DNA from: Acidisoma silvae
GTDB lineage: Bacteria > Pseudomonadota > Alphaproteobacteria > Acetobacterales > Acetobacteraceae
NCBI RefSeq assembly: GCF_020618775.1
Contig: NZ_JAESVB010000005.1
Location: 248,001-312,000 of the forward strand
Direction of reading: 5' to 3'
DNA length: 64,000 bases
The translations under genes and the position numbers were made by a program. The notes beneath the pieces are model-generated. The model saw nothing but the letters and a program-made list of their open reading frames with translations, did no database searches and was not told where the DNA came from. Of the stretch, positions 8,596-17,740 are shown in pieces; the stretch's first letter is position 1, and every line of letters starts with the position of its first letter.

Positions 8596-9903
8596 TTATA
8601 TATGCCTCATCAGCATGCGAGCGGCGGATTCGCCGGATAGAATACTGCCTTCAATCGTCGAGGGCAGACCTGTATCGGTCCAGTCGCCCGCCAGGGCAAG
8701 GTTTGCAAGTCCTGAGCCGCTGGCGGCTGGCCTGCGTTTTTGTTGCAGTGCGGTGGCAGCGAAGGTGGCGCGCTTCTCCCGCACCAGGCGATAGGCCGGC
8801 ATCGCCGCGGGCAAAGCCGGATAGGCGGCGCGGCAATCGGCCCAGCATCGCGCGGCCATCTCCTCGTTCGGCATCGCCGCCCAGCGGTTGGCGGCGCTGA
8901 TGGTGACGGAGACGATGCCGGGCCGGACAAAGACCCATTCGGCCAGGCCGCCGACGACTCCGGTAAACAGCGCCTCAGCCGGCCGCGCCTCGGCCCGGAA
9001 ATGGATATTGGCGATGGCCTGGAAAGCGTCCGGCACCGTCAGGTCCGGCAGCAAACCGCCCGCGACGGGCGCCGGCACGGCGAGGACCACGGCATCTTCT
9101 GATCCCAGCGTCACCACGCCATCGGCGAAATGCAGCGCCGAGGCTCGGCCATCAGCGCGGTCGAGCGCGGTCAGGCGGCGGCCAAGCCCAACAGACGCGC
9201 CACGGGCGGCCAGCCAGGCGATGGCGGGGTCGATGAAACTTTCGGACAGGCCTTCGGCCGGCACCAGCGGCAGGCAGGCGGCTCCACCGGCACCCAGCGT
9301 CTGCGCCACAATCGCCTGCATCAGCGGCGCATAGGCCTCCTCCGGCATGGTATTGAGGCCGGCAATGGCCAGCGGCTCCAGCAGCCGGCGATAAACCGGC
9401 CCGGCATCGCCGATGGCCTCGGCGACCGACCCTTTCGCGCCCCTCAGACGCAGCAGCGACAGATAGTCGCGCCAGGTCGTGCCCGGCACGCGACGGCTGC
9501 GGTCGAAAATCCAGAAGGGAATGCGGCCCCTATCCAGCCTCAGCAGCCAGCGCGCGCCGTCTGCCCGGTCGATGAAGGGGAAGACCGGCGTCTTCGGCCC
9601 GACCATCGTCGCCCGCGCGCCGATGCGGTTGAGATAGCGCATAGCGCCTGGGTTGCCCGACAGAAGAAGGTGATTACCGTTGTCGATGCGGCAGCCGAGT
9701 TCACGGTCGAAATAGGAGCGGCAGCGCCCGCCGGCCTGCGGACCGGCCTCATGCACCGTCACGTCCCGGCCCGCCTCGGCCAGTACCATGGCGGCCGAAA
9801 GACCGGCGAGCCCAGCGCCGATAACGTGGACGCGGCCTGCTTTTCCGGCAGACGCCACGGTCAAGCCGTCAGCATCCGTATGGCGAAGGCCAGCTTCTTC
9901 CAT
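8596..9903 (-). CDS. hpnE: Hydroxysqualene dehydroxylase HpnE
   Basis: FAD-dependent amine-oxidase-fold enzyme that reduces hydroxysqualene to squalene in the HpnCDE route. The dinucleotide motif VIGAGLAGLSAAMVLAEAG lies near residue 27-45 and is followed by the E.GPQAGGRCRS segment; the C-terminal LALAGDWTDTGLPSTIEGSI block closes the FAD site. The ATG at 9903 gives 435 residues but overlaps hpnD by 43 bases; an in-frame GTG at 9858, just two bases after the hpnD stop, would give 420 residues and fits the tight spacing of this operon equally well. Neither start has a convincing Shine-Dalgarno. Confidence 0.93.
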   Translation of the reverse strand: MEEAGLRHTDADGLTVASAGKAGRVHVIGAGLAGLSAAMVLAEAGRDVTVHEAGPQAGGRCRSYFDRELGCRIDNGNHLLLSGNPGAMRYLNRIGARATMVGPKTPVFPFIDRADGARWLLRLDRGRIPFWIFDRSRRVPGTTWRDYLSLLRLRGAKGSVAEAIGDAGPVYRRLLEPLAIAGLNTMPEEAYAPLMQAIVAQTLGAGGAACLPLVPAEGLSESFIDPAIAWLAARGASVGLGRRLTALDRADGRASALHFADGVVTLGSEDAVVLAVPAPVAGGLLPDLTVPDAFQAIANIHFRAEARPAEALFTGVVGGLAEWVFVRPGIVSVTISAANRWAAMPNEEMAARCWADCRAAYPALPAAMPAYRLVREKRATFAATALQQKRRPAASGSGLANLALAGDWTDTGLPSTIEGSILSGESAARMLMRHI

Positions 9904-10733
9904 TTCGGCAGGCTGACACGCTCGGCCGGCCGCGCGAAACCCGTGCGCTCCATCTGCGTCAGCATGGCCTTATAGGGTGCCGCCATCAGCCGCGCCGGCT
10001 TGATGGCCTTTTGGTCGCAAAGCCGCATCGCTTCCTCGGCCCCGGCATAATGGTCGCGCGCCAGGGCGGCAACACGCTGGCAGACGCGCGGCAGGCCGGG
10101 CGATTTCAGCGCCGCCTGCGGATTGGGCGGCACGCCCTCCTCCGCCAGCCACTCGCGCGGCAGATAAAGGCGCGAACGCTCGGCGTCCTCGCCCACGTCA
10201 CGCAGGATATTGGTGAGTTGCAGGCCGCGACCGAGGCAATAGGCGACGCGGTCGGCGGCGGGGGAACTGTCGCCGAAGGCACGGACGGAGAGACGGCCGA
10301 CGGCGCTGGCGACGCGATCGCAATACAGATCCAGCACGGCCATGGGGGGCGCCACGATTTCACGCTCGGCATCCATCTGCATGCCGTCGATGATGGCCTG
10401 AAAGTCGATGGCGCGGAGGTCGAAGGCGCGCGTGGAGAGTAGCATCATGCGGGTCAGCGCGCTATCGGTGCGGCCTTCCAGCAGCGCGCTGACGCGGTCG
10501 CGCCAGCCGTCCAGCATTTCGCGCTTGGCGACCAGTGCGCCGGGCTCGTCGGCGATATCGTCCACCACGCGGCAGAAGGCATAGATGGAATAGACCGCCG
10601 CCCGCCTGTCCGGCGGCAGCATGCGCATGCCCCAGTAGAAGGACGAGCCCGAGCGGCGCACGATGGTTTCGATCTCGGCGAGGTCGGCGGGCCGTGCGCC
10701 CAGCGGCGGCACCGGCAGCTTGGCGAGGCTCAT
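9861..10733 (-). CDS. hpnD: Presqualene diphosphate synthase HpnD
   Basis: 290-residue squalene/phytoene-synthase-fold enzyme joining two farnesyl diphosphates to presqualene diphosphate. Both Asp-rich motifs are visible: CRVVDDIADE in the N-terminal third and RDVGEDAERSRLYLP about residues 180-195. The start ATG overlaps the hpnC stop as ATGA, so translation is coupled. Position between hpnC and hpnE, and length, match the family. Confidence 0.95.
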   Translation of the reverse strand: MSLAKLPVPPLGARPADLAEIETIVRRSGSSFYWGMRMLPPDRRAAVYSIYAFCRVVDDIADEPGALVAKREMLDGWRDRVSALLEGRTDSALTRMMLLSTRAFDLRAIDFQAIIDGMQMDAEREIVAPPMAVLDLYCDRVASAVGRLSVRAFGDSSPAADRVAYCLGRGLQLTNILRDVGEDAERSRLYLPREWLAEEGVPPNPQAALKSPGLPRVCQRVAALARDHYAGAEEAMRLCDQKAIKPARLMAAPYKAMLTQMERTGFARPAERVSLPKWKKLAFAIRMLTA

Positions 10734-11584
10734 AGCGCGTAGCCCAGCGCGGCGATGAGCGCGAAAGCCGCGTCGATCTTCGACAGCTTCACGCGGCCGG
10801 CGATGGGGTCTTGCCCGCGCAGGCGCTGCGTCAGGCGGCGGGAGATTTTCAGGATCACCGCCGTTTCCAGCCGCAGGCGGCGGTCACGCACACGGCGCGG
10901 CAGGGCGACGGCTTCGGCATTCAGCCGCGCGCATTGCGCCAGAAGGTCATCGAAGACCCGCCGCAGGCCAGGAGTTTCGGCATGGCCGGGAAGATCGGAG
11001 ATTTGGGCGGAATAGGCTGTCATGAGATCCTGAGGCAGGTAGCAACGGTCCAGCGCCGCCAGATCCTTCTGGCAGTCTTGAAGATGGTTCAGCACCTGCA
11101 AAACGGCACAAAGCGCGTCCGAGGGCGGAAAGGTCGTCGTCTCGTTTTCGCCGTGGACCGCCAGCATGTAGCGGCCGACCGGCATGGCGGAGAAGCGGCA
11201 GTAATCATACAGCTCGTCCCAGGTCGCGTAGCGCGTCTTGGTGGCGTCCTGGCGGAAGGCGATCAGCAGATCGGTCGCATGACGCGGATCGACGCGGGTT
11301 TCGGCCAGCGACAGGCGCAGCTTGGCGGCGCTGGGAGACCCACCCGTGCGGCGTCCCAGCAGCACGTCTTCCATATGATCCAGCCGGCGGATTTTCTCCT
11401 CCGCCGACAGGTCCGGGCTGTCGCCGATATCATCGGCGTTGCGCGCGAAATCGTAATAGGCATGAACGTGGCGGCGCAGATCGGCGCGGATGAGCGCGCC
11501 CACCGGAAAATTCTCGTCCGCCTTGTCCTTGCCGGACCAGGTTTCGACATTTTCGATATCGGTCGCGATCAGGTCAGCGCTCAC
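10730..11584 (-). CDS. hpnC: Hydroxysqualene synthase HpnC
   Basis: 284-residue squalene/phytoene-synthase-like enzyme that converts presqualene diphosphate to hydroxysqualene. First Asp-rich region YDFARNADDIGD and second region QDCQKDLAALDRCYLP are present; the second has the divergence typical of HpnC relative to HpnD. I chose the GTG at 11584 because it overlaps the hpnB stop as GTGA, the same coupling seen at the other junctions; a longer start at 11617 would run 11 residues into hpnB. Confidence 0.94.
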   Translation of the reverse strand: MSADLIATDIENVETWSGKDKADENFPVGALIRADLRRHVHAYYDFARNADDIGDSPDLSAEEKIRRLDHMEDVLLGRRTGGSPSAAKLRLSLAETRVDPRHATDLLIAFRQDATKTRYATWDELYDYCRFSAMPVGRYMLAVHGENETTTFPPSDALCAVLQVLNHLQDCQKDLAALDRCYLPQDLMTAYSAQISDLPGHAETPGLRRVFDDLLAQCARLNAEAVALPRRVRDRRLRLETAVILKISRRLTQRLRGQDPIAGRVKLSKIDAAFALIAALGYAL

Positions 11585-12723
11585 GATCCGCCCTCGACAT
11601 AGACCCGGTTCTTCCACATCACGCTGCGCCCCCGCATATGATTGACGGCGGAGCCGACAGTTGCCGCCATGTAGAACAGGGCGATGAGCGGGAGAAAGAT
11701 CCCCCAGAGCGGCGACAGGCCATAGCGGCGGATGCTGGGCACATAGCTGCCCGCCATCAGCACCCAGGCGATGAGGCCGAAGGCGCGAGCCGCGCCGTGG
11801 CCGAAAATAGCGCCGGCCGGCGGCAGCAGCCAGACCAGCAGCATGCCGACAATGGTGCCGAGCAGATTGAGGGGCGAGAAGCCGAGCTGGACATAGGCCG
11901 AGCGGGCGACCATCGCCCAGATATCGCTGAAATGCGGATAGAGGCGGATGGAGCGCGCGCGCTTGGTATGGCCGAGCCAGGTACGGCCACCGCTTTTTTT
12001 CACCGCCCGGCCCAGCGTCACGTCATCGATCAGCGCACCGCGCATAACCTCGATGCCGCCGATACGGTCCAGCGCGGAACGGCGGATCAGCACCGTGCCG
12101 CCGGCCGCGCCGCCGACACGACTAGCGGGGTCATCGACCTTGGCGAAGGGATACAGAAGCTGGAAGAAATAGACGAAGGCCGGCACCAGCGCGCGTTCGG
12201 CGAAGCTGTCGCAGTTCAGCAGCACCATCTCGGACACCATATCGTAGCGCCCGGCCTCGGCCTTGGCGACGAGCCGGGCGAGATGATCGGGGTCATGCGC
12301 GATATCGGCATCCGTCAGCAGGATGAGATCGGCGGAGGTTGCGGCCACGCCCTGGCGTACGGCCCAGAGCTTGCCGCTCCAGTCCGCGGGCTTGTCGGTA
12401 CCGGTGATGACCGTCAGCGGGTTGGGCGCGCCGTCCGCCGCCGTGCGCGCTATAGCGGCCGTGCCGTCCGAACTGCCATCATCGACCAGAAAGACCCTGA
12501 TCGCCGCCCCACCCGGCATGACCTGCCGCGTCAGCGACCCGATGGCAGCCGCGATGCTCTCGGCCTCGTCCCGCGCCGGGACGACGATATCGACGGCGGG
12601 CAGCCGCAGGCCCATGGGCGCCGGCGGCAGGATGGGCCCCGCCTGCCAGAAGCGGCCGTGGCAGAAGATCATCCCGCACCAGATGAGCAAGGCGAGAAGC
12701 GTGAGCGCCGCGAGCAAAGTCAT
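11581..12723 (-). CDS. hpnB: Hopanoid-associated family 2 glycosyltransferase HpnB
   Basis: 380 residues. An N-terminal membrane helix (LLAALTLLALLIWCGMIF) is followed by a GT-A domain: DIVVPARDEAESI (about 48-60), the DXD-type metal site LLTDADIAHDPDHL, and an acceptor region with RGALIDDVTLGRAVKKSGG. Two or three further membrane helices occupy the C-terminal 120 residues. Named for its position in hopanoid operons; proposed to act on the hopanoid side chain, though the exact step is not settled. ATG overlaps the hpnA stop as ATGA. Confidence 0.9.
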   Translation of the reverse strand: MTLLAALTLLALLIWCGMIFCHGRFWQAGPILPPAPMGLRLPAVDIVVPARDEAESIAAAIGSLTRQVMPGGAAIRVFLVDDGSSDGTAAIARTAADGAPNPLTVITGTDKPADWSGKLWAVRQGVAATSADLILLTDADIAHDPDHLARLVAKAEAGRYDMVSEMVLLNCDSFAERALVPAFVYFFQLLYPFAKVDDPASRVGGAAGGTVLIRRSALDRIGGIEVMRGALIDDVTLGRAVKKSGGRTWLGHTKRARSIRLYPHFSDIWAMVARSAYVQLGFSPLNLLGTIVGMLLVWLLPPAGAIFGHGAARAFGLIAWVLMAGSYVPSIRRYGLSPLWGIFLPLIALFYMAATVGSAVNHMRGRSVMWKNRVYVEGGS

Positions 12724-13724
12724 GCCTTGAGATAGCCGTGCTGTTCGAACCAGAGAATGGCATCGCGCACGGCCTCGATGGCCGGGCGATAGGTATAGCC
12801 CAGCGTCTGCTCGGCCTTGGCGGAGGAGAAATACATCATCTTCTTCGCCATCTTGAGATGGTCGCGGGTCAGGCGCGGTTCCTTGCCCGTGACGCGCGCG
12901 ACCTGCTCGGCGATCACCGCCGCCGGCATCAGCGGCGCAATGGGCAGGCGCACGCGGCGGGAGGTTTTGCCGACGACCGTATCGACCAGGCCCAGCACTT
13001 CGCTCATGGGGATATTCTGGCCGCCGAGAATATAGCGCTCACCGATTTCGCCATGGTCCAGCGCCATCAGATGGCCGGCGGCACAGTCATCGACATGCAC
13101 GACCGAGAGGCCGGTATCGACATAGGCCGGCATGCGGCCGAGCGCGGCGTCACGGATCATCACGCCGGTCGGAGTCGGCTTGACGTCACCCGGGCCGATG
13201 GGCGCGGCGGGATTAACGATGACCACCGGAATGCCTTCGTCGGACAGCTTGAGCGCCATCTGCTCGGCGAGGAATTTGGACTTCTTATAGGTGCCGACGA
13301 CCTTGTCATAGGTGATCGGCGTATTCTCGGTCGCGGGCGGGCCGCCCTTGGGGTTGAGGCCGAGCGCCGCGACGCTGCTGGTATAGATGATGCGTTCGAC
13401 ACCGGCGGCGTAAGCCAGTCGCAGCAGATTTTCGGTCGCCTGCACATTGGTCGCGATCATCGCCTCGGGGTTCGGCACCCAGATACGATAATCTGCCGCA
13501 ACATGAAAGACATAGCGGCAATCCTTCACAGCGCGCGCGAGGCTGTCGCTGTCATTCAGATCGCCCTCGGCGAATTCCGCCGGCAGGTCCGTCAGGTGCT
13601 TGCGTATGGATGAGCCGCGCACCAGCAGCCGCAGCGGATGGCCGCGTGCGGCCAGCGCACGGGCGACCGCCGCACCCACGAAACCGCTCGCCCCGGTGAC
13701 AAGGGTCAGATTGTCTCGGGCCAA
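12720..13724 (-). CDS. hpnA: Hopanoid-associated sugar epimerase HpnA
   Basis: 334-residue extended SDR/NAD-dependent epimerase. Motif LVTGASGFVGAAVARAL lies at residues 7-23 of the chosen start, and the catalytic YxxxK is seen in GTYKKSKFLAE. First gene of the hopanoid operon. The frame is open 41 codons further upstream, but a strong Shine-Dalgarno (AGGAGG, 13730-13735) sits five bases before TTG 13724 and this start begins right at the Rossmann fold as in relatives, so I take TTG 13724. Role in hopanoid side-chain assembly is by association with HpnB. Confidence 0.9.
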   Translation of the reverse strand: MARDNLTLVTGASGFVGAAVARALAARGHPLRLLVRGSSIRKHLTDLPAEFAEGDLNDSDSLARAVKDCRYVFHVAADYRIWVPNPEAMIATNVQATENLLRLAYAAGVERIIYTSSVAALGLNPKGGPPATENTPITYDKVVGTYKKSKFLAEQMALKLSDEGIPVVIVNPAAPIGPGDVKPTPTGVMIRDAALGRMPAYVDTGLSVVHVDDCAAGHLMALDHGEIGERYILGGQNIPMSEVLGLVDTVVGKTSRRVRLPIAPLMPAAVIAEQVARVTGKEPRLTRDHLKMAKKMMYFSSAKAEQTLGYTYRPAIEAVRDAILWFEQHGYLKA

Positions 13725-13728
13725 GGCT

Positions 13729-13735
13729 TCCTCCT
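13729..13735 (-). promoter_or_regulatory. Shine-Dalgarno that fixes the hpnA TTG start
   Basis: On the minus strand AGGAGGA precedes TTG 13724 by four bases. No comparable site precedes the ATG or GTG codons further upstream in the same frame, so it decides the start of hpnA. Confidence 0.7.
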
Positions 13736-13882
13736 CAATGCTGCATCGATGGACATGAATTGGCGCGCCCTCATGGGGCCGGTATAGAAGCCACCGACGC
13801 CCCTGGCGCAAGCGCGTATCCAAGGCAAGAGACAATTGATTGACCATTCCAAGGCCCGGTTCGCGGGCATGACGGCTTCGGC

Positions 13883-14884
13883 ATGAAACGGCTTTCCTTC
13901 GTATTCATGCTGGGCGGAATCCTTCTGGGTATTGCCATCGTCTTCGGCTTCGGCGCGCGGCATGTGCTGGAAGCGACGCTGTCTGTCGGCTGGCTGGGCT
14001 TCGCCGAACTGATTGTGGCGCAGCTTGCCATTTCCATCCCCCTCGCCTTCGCCTGGCTGGTCATTCTGCCCTGCCGGACCTGGCCGATGCTGCCGCGTCT
14101 GTATTGGGGACGGCTGGTGCGCGAGGCCGGCGGGCGCTTTCTGCCCTTCCTGCCGGTCGGCGGCTTTGTCATCGGCGCCCGCGCCATGACGCTGGTGGGC
14201 CTGCCGATGGCACTGTCGGCGGCCTCCACCTTGGTGGATGTCGCCGCCGAATTCACCGCCGAGGTCATGTTCGCGGCCCTCGGGCTCGCCATCCTGCTGG
14301 TCTGGCAACCGCATTCGGACCTCATTCTACCCGTCGGCGCCGGCATTGTGGTCGCGGCGGTCGCCGCCGCGATTTTCATTGCCCTGCCCGGCCAAGGCAC
14401 AAGGCTGGTGCAGAAGCTGGCGGCGCGCATCGGCAAGGGCGAAGGGCGCGCGCTGGGGTCGCTGGACAGCATGGCCAGCCAGTTCGACGCCATCTATGCG
14501 CGCAAGGCCGCCATCATCGGCGCGGTTCTGCTGCATTTCCTGGCCTGGCTGGGCTCCGCCGCACAGTCCTGGCTCGCCTATCATCTGCTCGGTGCGCCGA
14601 TCACCCTCAGCCAGGCGCTGGTGATCGAAGCGCTGCTGCGCGCGGCGCTGAGCATGACCTTCTTCATTCCCGGCGCCGCCGGCGTGCAGGAAGCGGCCTA
14701 TGCCGGCATCGGCGCCATTTTCGGCCTGCCGATCGAAATTTCGGTCGCAGTATCGCTGCTGACCCGCGCCCGCGACCTTGTCATCGGCCTGCCGGCCTTG
14801 CTGCTATGGCAGTATCTGGAATTCCGCCGGCTGAAAGCCGGCGGCAGCGGCAAGCTGCCCGACATGGGCGCTGCCGCGTCCTGA
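13883..14884 (+). CDS. hpnL: Hopanoid-associated integral membrane protein HpnL
   Basis: 333 residues with about seven to eight hydrophobic segments (for example FVFMLGGILLGIAIVFGFG at the start). The layout matches the LPG-synthase-like transmembrane family, subgroup HpnL, including the motif VGGFVIGARAMTLVGLP and the late FIPGAAGVQEAAYAGIGAIFGLP segment. It diverges from hpnA across 158 bases. HpnL proteins are found with hopanoid genes and with hopanoid-polyamine or lipid export proposals; the precise role is not established. Confidence 0.85.
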   Translation: MKRLSFVFMLGGILLGIAIVFGFGARHVLEATLSVGWLGFAELIVAQLAISIPLAFAWLVILPCRTWPMLPRLYWGRLVREAGGRFLPFLPVGGFVIGARAMTLVGLPMALSAASTLVDVAAEFTAEVMFAALGLAILLVWQPHSDLILPVGAGIVVAAVAAAIFIALPGQGTRLVQKLAARIGKGEGRALGSLDSMASQFDAIYARKAAIIGAVLLHFLAWLGSAAQSWLAYHLLGAPITLSQALVIEALLRAALSMTFFIPGAAGVQEAAYAGIGAIFGLPIEISVAVSLLTRARDLVIGLPALLLWQYLEFRRLKAGGSGKLPDMGAAAS

Positions 14885-14899
14885 CAGGCCCCTGTTCCC

Positions 14900-16219
14900 C
14901 TAGTCCAGCTTCACCGGCGCCCGCACGCGGGCGTTGAGCCAGTCCAGGAACCAGACGATACCGCCGCGCCAGAAGCCGAAAATCTTCTGCTGATGGCCGC
15001 GATACAGCATCTCGTGACTGAACTGCGCCAGCCGCCCCCGGAAGGTGACGCCCCGGAACAGGCCCAGGCGGCCAAGCGACGCGAAGGCGTCGTATTCCGA
15101 CAGAGAGACGATGGCGCCCATGTCCTTGTTATGGAAGGGCGGCGGCGGCCGGCCGCTGGCGATCCAATAGGGTAGATAGGTGACGAGGTGATGCGCCTGC
15201 TGGTGGGCCACCTGCGCCGTCGGCGGCAAAGGATGTGACGCGCCTGCCGGTTGCAGGCTGGCGCAATCCCCCACCGCGAAGATGGACGGGTCGCGCGTGG
15301 TGGCCAGATTGGGCTCGATCCTGAGCTGGTTGTTGCGGCCGGTCTCCAGCCCGTCCAGCGACGCCAGCAAGCCAGGCGCCTTCACGCCGGCCGCCCAGAC
15401 TTTCAGTCCTGCCGTCACTTCCGATCCATCGGCCAGGGTGAAGCCTGTTTCCGTCGCGGCGGCGACCTTGGCGTTGGTCATCACCTTGATGCCGATGGAG
15501 GTCAGCCGGCGCTCGGTCGCGGCCGAAATATCCTCGGGGAAGGCCGGCAGCAGGCGCGGCCCGGCTTCCATCAGCGTCACCGTCATCAGCCCCGCCAGGC
15601 CCTTGGCGCCCAGGCCGGTGGAAATATCCAGAAGCTGGATCAGCTCGGCCGCCAGTTCCACGCCCGTAGCGCCGCCACCGACGATGGCGATGGACAAGGG
15701 CTGCTCGAAGGCCACAGCCTGAAGCATGCGCGTGCGGACCTCGTGATTGAAGGCAATGGCCTGGCGCCGCGAATCGATGAAACGGCAGTGATCCTTCACG
15801 CCCGGCGTGCCGAAATCATTAGCCTCGCTGCCGATGGCCAGCACCAGCGTGTCATAGGCAATGCGCCGTTCGGGAATGACGGTACGGCCATCGGGTGCCA
15901 TCAATGGCGCGACGACGATCTCCTTCGCCGCACGGTCCAGGCCGGTGAGCGCCCCCGGCTGATAGGCAAAACCGGCGTCGCGGGCTTGCAGGACGAAGGC
16001 GAGATTCTGCTGCGCCACGTCCCGCGTGCCGGCCGCGATGGTATGCAGGATCGGCTTCCAGACATGGGCGAAATCGGCATCGACCAGGGTAATCTCGGGC
16101 GCAGATTGGCCGCGACGCCGTGCGCCACGCCATTTTCGGCCGAGGCTCGTCGCAATCTCAATGCCGGCGACGCCGCCGCCCACGATCACCAGTTGATACG
16201 GCTTGCCCTTGGCCGGCAT
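14900..16219 (-). CDS. ndh: Type II NADH dehydrogenase-like FAD oxidoreductase (NDH-2)
   Basis: 439-residue two-dinucleotide-binding flavoprotein. FAD site VIVGGGVAGIEIA starts at about residue 11; the NAD site IAIVGGGATGVELAAEL follows at about 175; the SIFAVGDCASL block binds FAD. The C-terminal part holds amphipathic and hydrophobic segments expected for monotopic membrane binding (FGFWRGGIVWFLDWLN). It would oxidise NADH and reduce quinone without proton pumping. Start: ATG 16219 has GGAG eight bases upstream; in-frame ATGs at 16237, 16240 and 16327 exist, but the last overlaps the Fur-like palindrome. That palindrome suggests iron-dependent expression. Confidence 0.88.
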   Translation of the reverse strand: MPAKGKPYQLVIVGGGVAGIEIATSLGRKWRGARRRGQSAPEITLVDADFAHVWKPILHTIAAGTRDVAQQNLAFVLQARDAGFAYQPGALTGLDRAAKEIVVAPLMAPDGRTVIPERRIAYDTLVLAIGSEANDFGTPGVKDHCRFIDSRRQAIAFNHEVRTRMLQAVAFEQPLSIAIVGGGATGVELAAELIQLLDISTGLGAKGLAGLMTVTLMEAGPRLLPAFPEDISAATERRLTSIGIKVMTNAKVAAATETGFTLADGSEVTAGLKVWAAGVKAPGLLASLDGLETGRNNQLRIEPNLATTRDPSIFAVGDCASLQPAGASHPLPPTAQVAHQQAHHLVTYLPYWIASGRPPPPFHNKDMGAIVSLSEYDAFASLGRLGLFRGVTFRGRLAQFSHEMLYRGHQQKIFGFWRGGIVWFLDWLNARVRAPVKLD

Positions 16220-16309
16220 TCCCAAAACTCCATCCATCATATTCGATGAGAGATTTGGCGATGCTTGGCGCCGACGTCGAGGCCCGAAGGGCGCAGAGCT
16301 GACCGTTTC

Positions 16310-16328
16310 GTTGCGAATTATTCGCAAC
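16310..16328. promoter_or_regulatory. Fur-family-like operator upstream of ndh
   Basis: GTTGCGAATTATTCGCAAC is a perfect 9-1-9 palindrome about 90 bases before the ndh start. Its core TGCGAATnATTCGCA follows the 7-1-7 layout of Fur-family sites. Assignment to Fur, Mur or another regulator is inference. Confidence 0.5.
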
Positions 16329-16357
16329 TAAAGCGGATCAATCGGCAATGGCACAGA

Positions 16358-17182
16358 TCAGTTCAGGCTGCTTCTGAGCCGGCGCATGACGGCCCGCGCC
16401 CGTGTTAAATCCGCGCCCGGCGGGATCAGTTCCACCACATGGCCCATGCAGCGCACCGCCGCCGCGATCTGCCCCATCTGCTGATGGATGCCCGCCGCCT
16501 GCTGCCACAGGTTGATATCGGAGGGCGCGAACCGCAGCATGTCCTCGACCGCGCGCAGCGCACCGGCAAGATCGCCCGACTGTTCGCGCCGGTAGCTGAT
16601 ATTCTGCTGCAAGCGGATCAACACCTCCCGCTTGGTCATCCGCACGGTCAGCGCGGGTGCCGCCTTCTGCCGCCGCCGACCGTCACCGATGCGGGCCAGC
16701 ATGCCTTCCAGATCCTCAGGCTCCAGAACGCGGCCGTCAGCAAAGATATCGAGCAGAATCTGCCCGTCATCGCCGTCCAGGCCGAGCACGAAATGGCTGG
16801 GAAAATTGATGCCATAGCAGTCCCACCCGGCGACCTCGGCGCAGTGCAGCCAGATGATGCCGAGGCCGATCGGCATGCCCCGCCGGCGCTCCGTCACCGC
16901 GATCAGGTTCAGGTTCTGCAAATCGTCATAGGTCTCGTAATCGCCGCTATAGCCGTAGCGGGACACCAGCATGGCAGCCAGCGCCTGTGCCTGTTCCTCG
17001 GCCCATGAGCCCGAGGTGTCGCGCAGATGGATGCAGTCCCGAGCGAGCTGGCTGAGATGTTTCTGCGCCCGCCGCCAGTCGGCATCCGGCTGGTCCAGCC
17101 GGGCCAGCAGCAGCGCGGTATCGGCCAGGGCGATTTCGCTGTCGGGCAGCTGACCCACAGCGTCGAGCGCGGCGCGGATCAC
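16358..17182 (-). CDS. SirB1-family transglutaminase-like protein with TPR-like tail
   Basis: 274 residues. Residues about 35-180 match the SirB1/transglutaminase-like domain, with the characteristic YETYDDLQNLNLIAVTERRRGMPIGL...IWLHCAEVAGWD...NFPSHFVL run; the C-terminal 100 residues are helical and TPR-like (REQSGDLAGALRAVEDMLRFAP). The usual catalytic Cys is not evident in the NLNL segment, as in other SirB1 proteins. Function is unknown in general. The start is GTG 17182; a CTG at 17233 with an AGGGAG sequence eight bases ahead would add 17 residues and cannot be excluded. Confidence 0.8.
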   Translation of the reverse strand: MIRAALDAVGQLPDSEIALADTALLLARLDQPDADWRRAQKHLSQLARDCIHLRDTSGSWAEEQAQALAAMLVSRYGYSGDYETYDDLQNLNLIAVTERRRGMPIGLGIIWLHCAEVAGWDCYGINFPSHFVLGLDGDDGQILLDIFADGRVLEPEDLEGMLARIGDGRRRQKAAPALTVRMTKREVLIRLQQNISYRREQSGDLAGALRAVEDMLRFAPSDINLWQQAAGIHQQMGQIAAAVRCMGHVVELIPPGADLTRARAVMRRLRSSLN

Positions 17183-17275
17183 CGCCGCGTCACCCTGATC
17201 GGCCGGAGAGGGGTCTTCGCTGTTATCGCTCAGGATCGGTCTCCCTGTCTGATGCCGATCCTGCCGGATGATCGG

Positions 17276-17740
17276 CTAAAGCGGCAGCGGCGCCGCCTTG
17301 ATCTGCTCCATGGCGAAGCGGCTGGTCACGTTGCGTAAAGGCACCGCCGCGATCAGGCGTCGGTAGAAGGCGTCATAGGCGCTGATGTCGGACACTACGA
17401 CATGCAGAACATAATCCACATCGCCCCCCATGCGCCATGCATGAACGATCTCAGGCGTTTTCTCGACCAGATCTGCGAATTTGGTCAGCCATTCGGCGGA
17501 ATGGTCGGCGGTTTCCACCGATACGAAGACGGAGACCGGCAGGCCCAGCGCCTGCTGGTCCAGCACCGCGACGCGGGCCTTGATGACGCCGTCCTTTTCC
17601 AGCCGGCGAATGCGCTTCCAGCAGGGGGTGGGCGTCAGATGCACTTCCGCCGCGATTTCCGCGAGCGAGAGGGAGGCATCGCGCGCGATCAGGCGCAGGA
17701 TGGCCTTATCGGTTTCGTCCATCGGCACTGCTGAAGCCAT
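17276..17740 (-). CDS. Lrp/AsnC-family transcriptional regulator
   Basis: 154 residues: an N-terminal helix-turn-helix (DETDKAILRLIARDASLSLAEIA..., recognition segment TPTPCWKRIRRLEKDGVI) and a C-terminal RAM ligand-binding domain (VSVETADHSAEWLTKF...MGGDVDYVLHVVVSDISAYDAFYRRLI). ATG 17740 has GGAAGAG about ten bases upstream; a TTG two codons earlier is possible. The neighbouring gene that it controls is not obvious; Lrp proteins usually sense amino acids. Confidence 0.92.
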   Translation of the reverse strand: MASAVPMDETDKAILRLIARDASLSLAEIAAEVHLTPTPCWKRIRRLEKDGVIKARVAVLDQQALGLPVSVFVSVETADHSAEWLTKFADLVEKTPEIVHAWRMGGDVDYVLHVVVSDISAYDAFYRRLIAAVPLRNVTSRFAMEQIKAAPLPL

